A DNA stretch of 64,000 nucleotides from NCBI GenBank assembly GCA_002749535.1, contig MZZL01000394.1:62001-126000 (forward strand). Direction: 5' to 3'. Positions 50,755 to 61,904 of the stretch are shown in pieces; within the stretch, counting starts at the first letter, position 1; the number at the start of each line of letters is the position of its first letter. The DNA comes from Apophysomyces variabilis (lineage: Eukaryota; Mucoromycota; Mucoromycetes; Mucorales; Mucoraceae). The notes beneath the pieces were generated by a model. The model ran no database searches, was not told the DNA's origin, and saw only the letters and a list, made by a program, of their open reading frames with translations. The position numbers were made by a program, and so were the translations under genes.

Positions 50755-51606
50755 CTACGTTTCATGGAGCTTTTTTTCCTCTTCGATTGATGGCATATCT
50801 AGTTGGACGTGGTTTTGTAACGTAGCAAGTGAGGAGGATGGTTGCATCGCCCGATTCTCGACGTCGTTTTCACTGTAGGGACAGGGGTGAAGATATGCAC
50901 TAGGGTAGGGGTACTCCTCATCGACGGCAGCACCCGTTAGGTCTAGTTGAGCCTCATACGGCTGAATAGGCCGATGAACAAAAGAAATTCTCTTTTTCTC
51001 GTCTAATACACCAGCATTATCCACTAAGGTTTCGCTAGGCGAAACGCGATCGTAACATGATAGATCGCCAAGTACACTGACAGTGTACGCTAGTTGGGGC
51101 GCGTACTGTTGTTTGGTCGGTGAAGGCGGAGACTCCATCATGTATGATTTTTCTTTAGGCGTATAGGCTGGCGGAGGTTTGGTAAAGGTCATGCTGCTGT
51201 CTGTAGCCCAACTATACACATTGGTTCCCCATCCTCGCCGTCCTCGTCGTTCCACAGCTGGAGGTACGACTGGCTGTCTTTTACGGAACAAGAGCAAACC
51301 GGTGACCAATAACGTTAAAATACCCAATAGACCTAAAAGAGGTCCTAACACTGTGGAAAAGTCGTCGCGGCTATCACGAGATGCATTGTCGGTGGTTGAT
51401 ATGGAAAGACTGGGGCTGGTGGCAACAATAGTGCTACTGCTATCGCTGGATTGGGGAGCAATTAAAGTACTAGTGCTAAACGTAGTGGTTGCGGTATATG
51501 AAGTAATAGGACGTGCCATGTGGTATTCGAGCGTGGGTGAGGCAATGGGTACGTGTACATGGTGGTTGATAATGTGCCCTTTTACTTTTTCGCTAAAGGA
51601 CGACAT
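50755..51606 (-). CDS. Single-span membrane protein with Ser/Thr-rich ectodomain
   Basis: Intronless, 283 aa. Residues about 35-85 are rich in Ser/Thr (SYTATTTFSTSTLIAPQSSD), a probable O-glycosylated stalk. One membrane helix (TVLGPLLGLLGILTLLVTGL) is followed by basic FRKRQ, then a long cytosolic tail with Pro/Tyr motifs (KPPPAYTPKE, EEYPYPSAYLHP). This layout is like fungal stress sensors (Mid2/Wsc class), but no WSC or other domain and no clear signal peptide is present. PPxY-type motifs could recruit Nedd4/Rsp5 ligases (inference). Convergent with cyclin L. Confidence 0.7.
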   Translation of the reverse strand: MSSFSEKVKGHIINHHVHVPIASPTLEYHMARPITSYTATTTFSTSTLIAPQSSDSSSTIVATSPSLSISTTDNASRDSRDDFSTVLGPLLGLLGILTLLVTGLLLFRKRQPVVPPAVERRGRRGWGTNVYSWATDSSMTFTKPPPAYTPKEKSYMMESPPSPTKQQYAPQLAYTVSVLGDLSCYDRVSPSETLVDNAGVLDEKKRISFVHRPIQPYEAQLDLTGAAVDEEYPYPSAYLHPCPYSENDVENRAMQPSSSLATLQNHVQLDMPSIEEEKKLHET

Positions 51607-52214
51607 GAGGTTTTCTTTTTTTTTTACTTGATTATGGAAAAAGTGTTCCCCTTAATGTTTTCAGGGGATAAAGAGATTCGAAGAGAAAAGAAGAAAGGTG
51701 GAAAAAGATACTTCGTCCAAAGGATGCAACGACGAACAGCAAGACGAAGCTAAACGACTCCGTCTCCCCCTTAATCTATAGATGCCTCCGAGCTCAGGGA
51801 ACTGCGTTTAAGGTATACTTGCAGACTATATTTAATTTACTTCCTTTTCTTTGTTCTCTTCTTGATAACGAACTGCTGCCGTAATGTTATGTTTGCTTTC
51901 TTTCAAATGTCTGAACCATGTAAAGAACTACAAGTGAGTTGGGGAGAGGAACATCGACAAAAGTTGTCATATGCATGTGTCCTGGAAAATGACAGCATCC
52001 TATGGAGACTGGCTCGTCTGTGGCCCAAACAAAAATAGCGGGGTTCTCCCAAAGACTGATAGAGGCAAAATATTTATCCTTATGTCACATTGTTGCCTAA
52101 GAAGCTTTGGTATCTGAACTCTAAAACTCCTCTGTGACTCAAATAAAGCGTTAAAATTGTTTCTCAGTCTCAGAGTACCTGTTTCTCTTACCTGAGGCAT
52201 AGGTCCTGATAACT
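51607..52214. other. Intergenic, 3' side of the Fanzor-like gene
   Basis: No protein gene seen. This side would hold a guide-RNA region if the Fanzor-like gene is active. Confidence 0.45.
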
Positions 52215-52231
52215 CCTGTCATAGCGACAGG
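52215..52231 (-). other. Hairpin downstream of the Fanzor-like gene
   Basis: CCTGTC-ATAGC-GACAGG forms a perfect 6-bp stem with a 5-nt loop, about 150 nt past the stop codon on the transcribed strand. TnpB-family nucleases take their guide RNA from sequence just 3' of the gene, so this is a candidate structural part. A 6-bp stem alone is weak evidence. Confidence 0.3.
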
Positions 52232-52382
52232 TCCCGGTTCTCTCAACCTTCATTGTCATAAGAACTATTATCGCAAGGGCAGAACTACTACTTACTCTTC
52301 ACAGAGCTTCCGAGAAGAATTCACGCACCTTTAACGTCAGGACACATGATGAATACGCAATAATTATTTGATAGAAGCCGAC

Positions 52383-55300
52383 TTACCAAAAATTGGTGGC
52401 GCCGGGAACAAACGGTTTTCCAGCCGAGAATATGCTGGGGTCAAATGGGGTCAACGTGCTTCTGTTTGCTGATAGGATGTTACTGGCAGATGCCAGACCT
52501 ATTGCTACAGCCGCTTGAACATCTCTGTTTTGCGTGGCATGGCCGGACTGGTACGCCGGACAGCAGGGGTTTACGCATTGTGAGGCACCGTTTACTCTCA
52601 CAGTCTTCCACTGTCTGCTCTTTCTTCGCCGTGCTTTAGCTCGTTCAACTCGTTCAAAACAGTAGACGCATAACTGGGAACTTCTGTGTTCATTGGTCAT
52701 GGATACAGGCACATATCGGCGATGACGTTTACGGAGCCATTTTCCCCCTCGTTTTAAATGTCCTTTCAGACGTAGACCGACTCCAGTTCCTTGAGTGCCG
52801 ATGGCCATAATCGGTAAAGCCTTTTGGCGCCCATCGGTCTGTGTCGTCGCTGCAGCCTTAATAAACTTGCGCTCTTGGGCGGCCACTTGATCATAGATGC
52901 GATCCGTATACAGTTTTTGTGTGCGCTTTTCATGCTCTGCCCGATTCGAATGATAGAAAGCTCGCAATTCTCTTCGGCAGTTCCTCTTTACCTACATGTA
53001 TGTTATTATGAGTTAGAGGCAGAAGGAAGCCGAAGGATAATACCGCTTGCGACTCTAAAACTTGCTCCACCGTGGTTGCTGAGGCGGATGATCTTTTCGA
53101 TAGCGTCTTCTCTGCACTGATAACCGCAGGGTTATTCTAAAGACAAAGTGAGTCAACCTAAAACTTAGCGGCTATCTTTATCATACCTTTTTCCTCCTCT
53201 CTCTTTTTTTGCGAAAACTCCTACATAAGGTTTTCTCCTCCAGATAACCAGCTGTGATTCTCATCGGCTTAGGAAGCGTAGACATTTCTTTAGGAATAGA
53301 CACAGGCGTCTGCCCGTCACCAAATTGGCGATTATACAGGTCGAAATGTAGACGAGCGCGTTCCATAGTGACCGGCACCGTTGTCGCCAAAGTCCTCAAG
53401 CCATAGTCCGTTCCGCCAAAAGTAATAGTCTTCTTGGGATCCTGCTTGACTTCTTGATGCAGCTCTGAGATGTCCAGAAACTCTGTATTGGCTTCGCAAC
53501 CTGGGCGATTCCAACTCGCAACTTTACATAGCTTAGTCTCCTGTTCTTGTTCATCATCTTTTGGTTTCGTCTCTTTGTTCGTTTGTTGCTTCTTCAGAAT
53601 ATCCAGCTGCTATAGTTTCGTTTATTTTCTTGTTTAGCTAATGCATATGATATTCTTCACTTACCTTCTGATATATGTATCGCAGTCTTCGTTGATCCGC
53701 GAGCTGTGACCTTATCTTGCTTAGTTCAGATTGGCTCTTTGCGCGCTCGAGTTTAGCCGCCTTTAAATCTTTATATATGTCGGTCTGTTTCTGTTTCGCT
53801 CTGGAATCATAGATATCGAATTTCTCACTCTTACGCTTATCGCGGACTTTTCTTCGAGCTACGTCCTTGCTTCTCCGATAACTCTCCATTCGGCTTTCGA
53901 CGACTTCCTCCCTCTGCCGCAACGCGTTTTTTATCTGCTTTTCAGCCGACTCCAGAGCTTTCACCCTCTGTTTTGCATCTTCTAATGAGCATGTAATATT
54001 GGCGATGTCTAAGCCGGATTTATCTTCAAATTGACTACTTGCGCTATCTGCACGCTTTCCTTTCGACTTTTTCTTTCTTTCTTCGTAGTGAGAAGTATCT
54101 ATAACCCTCCCTTTTTTTACATCACCGTCAATCACGGCCATTTGATGAGGTGTAATGGTGATTCGCCACCGCGGTTCCAAACCTCGAGTATTGCAAATAT
54201 GCTTAACTTTTTCTTGATCAAAGAAGGAACCAATCACAGCAGATTTGTTCGTACGAGCTTCTCTGATATTGTCGATTGTGCTTCCATCTTCTTTGTATAG
54301 ATTGAACTTTGCAGAATTGGAACCAAACATCTCATACATGGACGCCGCATCGAGAGGTAGAGCATGGATTGAGGCAGGGCTGATAGTTGGGCAGATATTT
54401 GCAGTGAACTTGGAATATCCTGTCGCATGAAGAATCGCATTTGATAACAAAACAAATCGCAAACGAAGAGATATTGCGCTGCTTAATCGACCTTTCGGCA
54501 CGTATGGTCTAAGTGCGTTTGCAAGTTTCACGACGATATCTATCTCGACCTTCTGGAGCTCATCGTTGTCGTTCCATATATCCGACACATCACTAGCTTG
54601 TACGTTCCCGTCGATGTCTGTTGACAGCAGTAGTTTCTTGGTGATAGCTTGGATTCTTATCAACCTTCTTCTGCTGGGTTCTTTCTTCAGTGTCTTTATC
54701 TCAACTTCTTCCAACTCGTCCTGTGCCTCTTCGATCGCTGTTTCTATCGTCTCTTCGATTCCTTCATCATCCATGACACTGATATCGGCTGAAATAGCTA
54801 ACTTGTCCATATCGCCTCTTGCCTAATTGACGTTTGTTCAGCTCATATATCAACGTTATGACAAGTAATTCTCACCTCTTCATCTTTTTGATGTGGCTGG
54901 TTATCAGCCTTTTTAGGCCTGTACTTTTCCTTTGCCTGTTTCTCCAGTCGTCTGATTGCTTCGACGCATGACTTCTTCCGCTGCAAAAGATTGGCTCTTT
55001 GATTCCCATCCATTTCTATTCCCAAGCGCTTCTCCAGCCGTCGCAAACTTTTGCGTTCTTGTTTTAGTCTACCTTTTATCTTGCGTCTGCGCCATTCTTT
55101 TTTTCTCCGCATCGTTCTGGAGCTCTCTTCCCGCTGCTTTTCCTTTTCTTGTAGTTTTTTCTCGGTAATTTCCTGAATCTTCTTTTCTCGTTCAGAGGCA
55201 AGATTGATCCTGAGCAGGATACGAAGCAAGTGATTAATTGATTTGTGGAATAATCCGCCTGCCCACATGTTCTGCAGGTCTGTGGCATACTGCTTCAACT

Positions 55301-56366
55301 GGAAGTGCATGACGGTGCTTAAGCCTGCAGGTGGTTTTGGCAAGTCCTTCAAGCCTTGGTGCTGTAAGGAAGACCAGAAAGATTTTCCTTGAGCTTTGTA
55401 GCTTTGTCTTCCAAAATAGTCTGAATGAAGGAACTGTAGATGTGCTTCGGTAAAGAGGTTTAGGAATTCGTCATTGTGTTTTTTCGGCAAAGCTTTTACA
55501 TAATTCTTGATGTTATCAGGCATTGGGGCCACAGCTATTGCCAATTCTGAGTTCAAAAGTTCTGGATGTCGAATCCACTCTTCATGTATGACATCCAAAA
55601 CATTAAATGTCTTGCCATCTTGTTGATAGTGCGCTTGCTTTGACTCTGCATCCAAGACTACCGAGCCGGATGCGTACTTGAGCATGGTTGCATGTACTGC
55701 GGTTCCCAGCTCAGAAGCGTAGTTGGTGGCCTGTTCGGATGTGATAGCAATGGTCTCAAGAAATGTCTGCTTCACTTGATTGTCAAGGTCTTCTCGTAAG
55801 ATTTTTGATAATCTAACGGAACATGTTCGTATTATTTCTTTTTCCTCTTTACTGTCGTCATTCACAGTAACTTCTTTGCTGGAACCAGCTTCTTCTACTT
55901 CTCCGTGCTCCTCAAGTCTCGCCCGTGCTTCCGCCACGGCGTCATTGAAATGAGCTGCAGCGTAATCTCTCCAAAGCTTGCCGATTGATGCTGGCTCAGG
56001 ATAGTGAAAACAGAGGGTTCTACGAATCGTTCCCCGTGTTACATTTATTGAGTCATCGGCTTGCTCGAGTGAAGTTCTTGGGACACGATCCGCTTTCTCT
56101 AAACGCGTTCGTAGCTCTTGCAGGATTTTGTTGGTTTTTGCTTGTTTTTCAACTTCTGACTGAAATCTCGCTTTCTTTGCCGTGTTTTTCCTTGGTTTAT
56201 CCTCAAGTTCTTTTGAAATGATTGTAACTAACTGGTTCTGAAACACGTCGTGCAAGGCTTCAATCGCCTTGTCCAAGGATATATTTGATTGAATTACTCT
56301 CTTTCTTTTGCGTTTGTTTTCTCGTATTTGCGGGTGCGGTACTTGCATGGCTGACAAACGGAACAT
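52383..56366 (-). CDS. Fanzor-like RNA-guided nuclease (eukaryotic TnpB)
   Basis: Five exons (54876-56366, 53665-54822, 53187-53609, a 31-codon exon, last exon to 52383), all phase 0, predict about 1,257 aa. The first ~880 residues are helical and highly charged (HFQLKQYATDLQNMWAGGLF; KKEWRRRKIKGRLKQERKSL). RuvC-I is TFGGTDYGLRTLATT (Asp about 951). A RuvC-II-like block IMAIGTQGTGVGLRLKGH precedes VSMTNEHRSSQLCVYC, where Glu about 1156 sits in the NE(H/Y)R(S/T)S motif used as the alternate glutamate in Fanzors. A zinc finger follows (CVYC...CVNPCC), then RuvC-III NRDVQAAVAIG (Asp about 1212). All three acidic residues and the finger are kept and no stop is seen, so it may be active. Its N-terminus is longer than in typical Fanzors. 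Introns suggest long residence in the genome. Confidence 0.82.
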
Positions 56367-57267
56367 GTTTTGTTAGTTCAGTTTATGTACATCTCATTCA
56401 ACGGGAATTCACCTCAAACAACGAAAATATTGTTATCATAAGAGAAAGAGCAGTGTAACAATTTCAGTTGTCAATTGGTGAAGTCAGTTCGGCATGATGA
56501 TCTTGTAACTAGTCTATTTTTAGATGAGCAACTCTGACTGGATAAACATTTGAACAAAGAAGTTTCAGGTCTTTTATGTATAGTCATTTGAGGAGGAAAC
56601 TGAAAATGCATAAAAGCCAAGGCACAGGACAGCAGAAAATGTTATAATCATTCGTAGGATCAGCTGCAAATGAACCAACAATTAATCTCTGGTCGACTCC
56701 AGCTACGAACTTTCTTCTAATAGTATCAGGTTATGGTATTCAAGACCATGATTAACCTTCATGACTCTGACATTGTATTCAGATCATTGAGTTAGAGTAC
56801 CGGTGCCTGTCTGAGATATAATTACCAAATCATTAACACATGAACTTGTCTGATTCATCCCTGCTGTATTATCTCACGATCGTAGTTCTTATCATATCTA
56901 TTCAGATATGGAATATACCAAGTATTGTACTAAAGTATCAACCATATTTTAGCCTGGTTATCACTCTACTGTTGTCCATTCTATCAGAATTCGACAGAAG
57001 AGATGATTTCCCTCTGGATCTCACTCCGCTTGAGTCTCAGGACTGAGGGAATACCCACTCGGTATTTCCACTGTGCTTTTCCTATTTGTCTGCGTGTTTC
57101 TAACTTTTATTTGCAGACTGGGATTCAAGTTTTTGCGGAATCCAAAAAAAGCTTTTGCATGATTGGGTGAAAATATTTGCGGTCAGACTACTCTTCTTTG
57201 CGTACAGTCGTGTCCATGTTCACTATTTAGAGATAGTTTATTTCAAACCACAGCAAGACGAGTTTAC
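56367..57267. other. Intergenic, 5' side of the Fanzor-like gene
   Basis: AT-rich; no gene recognised. I found no clear inverted repeat matching the 3' side. Confidence 0.45.
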
Positions 57268-57597
57268 TTAAAGAAGTGGTTCTCTATTTTTTTTTCTAAC
57301 GAAAAAGCTCTCAGCGTGTCTGATCCATGCTTGATAGTCTGAGCGGTTTACTTTTCGCGCTTCTTGAACAATACGTTCTTGAAGGTTATAGTCACCTTGT
57401 AAGGGCTCCCTTCTTACCCTAGCCTTCACTTTGGCCCAAAACTCTTCTATTGGGTTGAGAAAGGGAGAGTAGAGAGGAAGATAGAGACCTTTGTATCCTC
57501 TTTCTTCGACCAACTGATTAACCTTGACTGGTGTATGGATGGGTACATTATCCATGACAAGATAATAACCGTTCATTCCGTGGCAATCCAATCTTTT
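57268..57597 (-). pseudogene. Tc1/mariner (IS630-type) transposase C-terminal fragment
   Basis: Encodes the last part of a DDE_3 transposase: MNGYYLVMDNVPIHTPVKVN holds the second catalytic Asp, YLPLYSPFLNPIEEFWAKVK the third acidic residue (Glu). It ends VRKKNREPLL. The N-terminal DNA-binding part and the first Asp are absent from this frame; an acceptor-like TATTAG precedes it. Minus-strand fragments that look coding continue to about 57880 but are broken. Confidence 0.78.
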
Positions 57598-58505
57598 GTG
57601 ATTGCCTAATAGACAAAGTTTAAAATATAATAGAAGAAAAGAAGAGCATAACTACATGCAGGGAAAATAAAAGTGGAATATAAGGCAATACAATTGAGCA
57701 GAATCAGAACTGGGGTACATTGCCCTGACAGCTTCTAATACCATAACTGACAGAAACGGATATGATATCGTCAATGACGTACAGAAACGAACGAAGAGGG
57801 TTTATTTCCTCTACAGATGTTCCATTCTGTTCAAGACCTTCTATCAGACTGAGTCCATTTTTACTCTTGGGAGGATTGTTGTCTTATCTCTGAATTGTTG
57901 TCATCTATAAGACATCCATCGATTTTCTTATCCATGACTGTGATTCTTGGTTTCAGTAATCACGTACTATTTAAAAGCGAAAGGACAACACCTTTTCAAT
58001 TCTTTGGCTCTGTTCTCCAAAAACGTCCCCGGTATGTACTTTGCATTGATCATATGTACAGAATAACTGATGTCCCTATTCTGTATCCTTTAGCCTGCAT
58101 GGCCTCTGTCCCGAACCACCTTGGTTGTGCGAGTAAGCTCCCTGCACTCCACTCGGTAAGTGAAAAAGAAATCTTGTCTGTTTATGCACAGTGTCATTCA
58201 TTATCTTCTGCTTCCAAGTCCTCGCCAGGTGTTGCATCGCTTCAAGTCCTCTGCAGTGCGTTACATTATACTGGTCCCTACCTTTGGGTAGGATTACCCT
58301 TCGGGGTAAGTAAAAAAAAAGTCGTCAAGCTATCCTTCCATTTACTAACCATGAACGTTCTTTTACGCTGCTCGAATGAATTTTGTGTCCACGAAAGGAC
58401 CAAGTTGAGGTAAATAAAATATATTTCCCGCATAATCCATTTACTAGTGACGCATATTTATATCCCTTTTGGCGCAAACTTGATCCTTGCATGGACGCAA
58501 AATTT
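57598..58505. other. Transposon-derived debris
   Basis: Contains broken open frames on both strands, including a 172-codon plus-strand frame (57895-58413) opening with TTG and lacking any family motif. Its 3' neighbour on the plus strand is an inverted copy of a retroelement coding tail (next entry). Confidence 0.4.
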
Positions 58506-58563
58506 ATTGTATGTCGTACCTAACACAATCCCCGTTGACTCCACTCGGACATCGGATGTGGTA
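58506..58563 (+). repeat. 58-bp inverted duplicate, left copy
   Basis: Matches 59519-59576 in reverse complement with a single mismatch (CATCGG versus CATCCG). On this strand it would encode YVVPNTIPVDSTRTSDVV, the same tail that ends the minus-strand protein at 59516-60178. It flanks the gag-like gene. Confidence 0.9.
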
Positions 58564-58631
58564 ATTTCTTCGTATCGCCAGAGAAAATCGTGTTGACAAT
58601 GTGTGTGCTTGCATGTACTTGGTGGATTGGT

Positions 58632-59405
58632 TTAAAATAAAATTTTTCTGTTACCTCGGAATTGGAAATTTCGTCCTCTGTTTTGGCTGCCTCTACCATA
58701 GGAATATCCTCCTCTGCGATAGTTTGTGAACGTGGATTTCCCAATAATTGCAGCTTCATATCTAGCATGGTCGATTTTTTCAACGGCTTCCTCAGAGAAA
58801 GCCAATTTCTTTTCCCCGCCCAGTTCTTCTTCAAGATGTTTGATTATTTCTGGCAACTTGAGAGCTTTAACTGCCAGTTGCTTTGCCTCTCTGTCCATTT
58901 GTTTGGCGGTGGCATAGCTAAAGATGGCCAACCTACGTATCTTCTCGGTGGTTCTAAGGAGGTCTGCTTCATCGGACGGATCGCCTCCCCTTTCTTGTAT
59001 GAACTGTAGTTCTTCAAATACTTCTGTGGCGGCTCTTGCGGCCGCTCGTAGTCTGTCTGCATCTTTGTATTTGGAAGTGACAACCTGATAGGTGTCCACA
59101 TTGAACTTTTTAAGCTGAGGGATGAAACCCTTGTTAATAGTCTCTTGTCTTGTCCAGTCTCCGCCTTCGTACGTTCTGATATCACGGACATATCGTTTGA
59201 GATTTGTGGCGAAGTCAGACTGGGAAGTTTGCTCCATCTCTTCGTGGATTTCTTCTGGCAAAATGGCTCTATTTCCATGTTCTGTTCTTGCCTGCTCTTC
59301 CAACCTGAATTTTCTTGCAAATTCGGCAGACAGTAATTGAAATTGTTCTTCTGAGATTGGGATATTATGGATTTGATTGGTTTCCACATCTTGGATACTT
59401 GTCAT
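58632..59405 (-). CDS. Gag-like retroelement protein
   Basis: 257 aa, no introns. Mostly helical and charged (MTSIQDVETNQIHNIPISEE; DFATNLKRYVRDIRTYEGGD; EVFEELQFIQERGGDPSDEA), ending in an Arg/Gly/Tyr-rich RNA-binding tail (YRRGGYSYGRGSQNRGRNFQ). This layout is like the first protein of DIRS-type or related fungal retroelements. No reverse transcriptase or recombinase lies in the window next to it, so the element is incomplete or a solo unit. Confidence 0.55.
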   Translation of the reverse strand: MTSIQDVETNQIHNIPISEEQFQLLSAEFARKFRLEEQARTEHGNRAILPEEIHEEMEQTSQSDFATNLKRYVRDIRTYEGGDWTRQETINKGFIPQLKKFNVDTYQVVTSKYKDADRLRAAARAATEVFEELQFIQERGGDPSDEADLLRTTEKIRRLAIFSYATAKQMDREAKQLAVKALKLPEIIKHLEEELGGEKKLAFSEEAVEKIDHARYEAAIIGKSTFTNYRRGGYSYGRGSQNRGRNFQFRGNRKILF

Positions 59406-59515
59406 AGTTTACCCACGTTGCGCGGCTAGAAAGAATCTAGAGTAGTAGGATAGGAAATATTTTTTATTTTTATTGGAAGTTAAAACTACGAATAAAGTAG
59501 CGCGGCCAGAAGGGT

Positions 59516-60178
59516 CTATACCACATCGGATGTCCGAGTGGAGTCAACGGGGATTGTGTTAGGTACGACATACAATCGCTTTTTGCACGGTATATACACG
59601 TACTGAAAGTGCGATGAAGTACTTTCCGGCGCTTGGAAAAACTGGCTGGCAAGAAGGGCAGGCTTAGTGGCAGACTTTAGTTCTGGCGGAGTTGGTGTCC
59701 GCTGAGAGGTAGCAGGTGGCGATGGCGAATATTCACTGGGCTGTGGGGCAGAAGCAGCATCTTCTTTGGGAGATGTGGGAGGTGTTTGAGCTGGTGGTGT
59801 GGGCTTTGGCTTGACTATTGTCTTTGGCCATGAGGAAACGGTGGGAATGGGACGTGGCTCGGGTTTCACTGGTGCTATTTGTGTAGGCACTGCGCGGGAT
59901 TGACTAGTCTGTGTGGAGATGGGAACGATCGACTCTTTAAATATCGAGTGAATAGTGAGGCGTGGTTTGCATGGGCAGTGGGAGGGGCGGCTTTTAAGTT
60001 CCTTGACACGGGCTGTAAGGGCTTCGACTTGTTTTTGTTGATGGGCAAATGCTTTTTTGTAGAATTCGCGGTCTATTAGGGCCTTGCGTAACTGTTCTCG
60101 AAGCTTTTCGGCCTCTGTGGGCGGTGGTGCTCTGAAGATCCAAGCTTGGTCCTTGGTCTGGCTCAGGCATGCGAGCAT
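59516..60178 (-). CDS. Coiled-coil, proline-rich retroelement-associated protein
   Basis: 220 aa from ATG at 60178. An N-terminal coiled coil (EAEKLREQLRKALIDREFYK, QQKQVEALTARVKEL) is followed by a Pro/Ser/Thr-rich region (KPKPTPPAQTPPTSPKEDAA) and a short ordered tail (FQYVYIPCKKRLYVVPNTIP). It lies 110 bp upstream of the gag-like gene on the same strand, so the two look like one element. A second ATG in another frame at about 60206 reads MSRKNNNRQHARMPEPDQ; a frameshift near the start is possible. Confidence 0.5.
   Translation of the reverse strand: MLACLSQTKDQAWIFRAPPPTEAEKLREQLRKALIDREFYKKAFAHQQKQVEALTARVKELKSRPSHCPCKPRLTIHSIFKESIVPISTQTSQSRAVPTQIAPVKPEPRPIPTVSSWPKTIVKPKPTPPAQTPPTSPKEDAASAPQPSEYSPSPPATSQRTPTPPELKSATKPALLASQFFQAPESTSSHFQYVYIPCKKRLYVVPNTIPVDSTRTSDVV
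59519..59576 (-). repeat. 58-bp inverted duplicate, right copy
   Basis: Reverse complement of 58506-58563 with one mismatch; forms the 3' end of the reading frame 59516-60178. Confidence 0.9.
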
Positions 60179-61457
60179 GCTGACGGTTGTTGTTCTTACG
60201 ACTCATGGCTTGCTTTCTTTTGTAACAACACAAGACGCGGACGAGGGGCTAGCGTAAAAAATTGTTCAATAAACAGTATAACGCCATCAAGCTTACTGTC
60301 TTAGCTTCTTTCCTTCGTTCTAACAGAATAGGGTAATGTTTATCTCTGTAACGAGCATTCAGTTTTATAAAAAGATAGGAAGGTGCTGTTGTCAATGACT
60401 CTGGCTACTCTAAGTACCAGAAGATTATCGGTTTATATGGTGTACATCTCAGTATAGTTCATAGAGTATTTAACAAAGAAATAATTAAGCAGAGAAGGAA
60501 GAAATGTTACAATATGGTATTAACACAGATTTTCGAGCATTTTGTTGTAAAGCCATTGGTATCATGAAATCAAACTGCTAGTCATACATAGTGCAAGTCA
60601 TGTAGAAATCCCGAAAGGATGTAGGCACATTTGCCGTGTTTAGTCATTGGTTGTTTCTACAACACCACGCCTAGAAACAAGGAGATTTGAGTTCTCGCAC
60701 TGTTTCTGATGGTAATGGTATAGGCTGTCTGCTGCCCTGATGTCCCAGATACAAAATTCGCCCTCTGAAACATTGGTATCTGCTAATGGACGTGAGAGAG
60801 GTTGTACCAAGAAAACTGTGCTTATCTACCACAACTCTTGTTGTTCTTGAAATGCTTTTATGTCCAGGATTTGATGGAATTAATAGATCCTTTCAGTACA
60901 GAGAGGGCCAATTTTGCTGTAAACAATCAACTTCCGCTGCCCTTTTTCATGTCTGTAACCGTTGTTAGTGTGGAGATGCATAAAATAATAAAATGCTGAC
61001 AGATCCGGCAAAACGTTTTGGCTTGTGACCTTCTCATGCTCCCCTGATTGTCCATGAGCATTCAGACTTAATCAGTATCCTTTGTCCTGGCGGGCCGTTT
61101 TTTATGCATTCAGGCACAAAAAAGAAGTAGGGTAAACAATGTATAGCTGGTAACTCAATCCTTCCTTGTCAAAAGGTTTAGGACTTTGGGGTACAGTCAA
61201 AGTTTTGAAGGTCGCGTGAAACTCTACCAACGGTTTTTTCCTCCTTTATCAGCTTAAGCACAGGAAGCCAGCGCATCAGCAGATTTGCAATTCTTAAACT
61301 TCGTCTTGACCGCTATAATATGGGCTCCACAACCAATACATCGAACGATGACGGTGAACTGGGTTCCAGTCCATCGACAGATTCCACACCAGGTACATTC
61401 TTCCTTCTTTTTCTCACGCTTTATGAGATCAACATGCTCACCACGACGTAACCACGT
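60179..61457. other. Intergenic, possible zinc-rich minus-strand frame
   Basis: Mostly featureless. A minus-strand frame at 61254-61529 has paired cysteines (CTWCGICRW...RCIGCGAHII) and ends SADALASCA; it overlaps the first exon of the Ino4-like gene, so at most one of the two frames is coding there. Confidence 0.4.
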
Positions 61458-61904
61458 ATGCAAGTTGGCAGCAAGCGCACGTCGTCTAGCCAACAGAATA
61501 GCGCACGCAAAACACGGAAAGCACCGCATGAACTACTGACCGAGGCTGAAAAAAAGGCAAACCATATCGCCTCCGAACAGAAACGACGACAAAACATTCG
61601 GATGGGATTTGATCAGCTGATAGAAATCGTTCCATCACTACATCAAGGCGCTCGAAGTGAAGCGCTTGTATTACAGCAATGTAAATCGTGTCTTCATTTT
61701 CACTAACCATTTGATTAACTATATTCGATTTTGGTAGCTGTGGAACATATAAAGTACTTATTATCTGTTAAAGACAGCCTGAAGGACCAAATCCGGGAGC
61801 TGCAGCAACACCTAGGCGAAGCGTAAGTTTGATAATGACAAAGAAATAATTATCCAATAGATACTAACTCTAAAAACAGTTGTGACGATGATAATGCAAG
61901 TTGA
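61458..61904 (+). CDS. Ino4-like bHLH transcription factor
   Basis: Three exons: a basic N-terminus (SARKTRKAPHELLTEAEKKA), a bHLH domain with basic region NHIASEQKRRQNIRMGFDQL (H-x3-E-x2-RR DNA-contact pattern), helix 1 and loop LIEIVPSLHQGARSEALVLQ, then across an intron QQSVEHIKYLLSVKDSLKDQ, a short coiled coil and the end CDDDNAS. Splice phases agree (CAAT|CT; GAAGC|T). About 115 aa, the size of yeast Ino4. In yeast Ino2/Ino4 drive phospholipid genes; here the partner is unknown. Additional upstream exons cannot be excluded. Confidence 0.85.
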
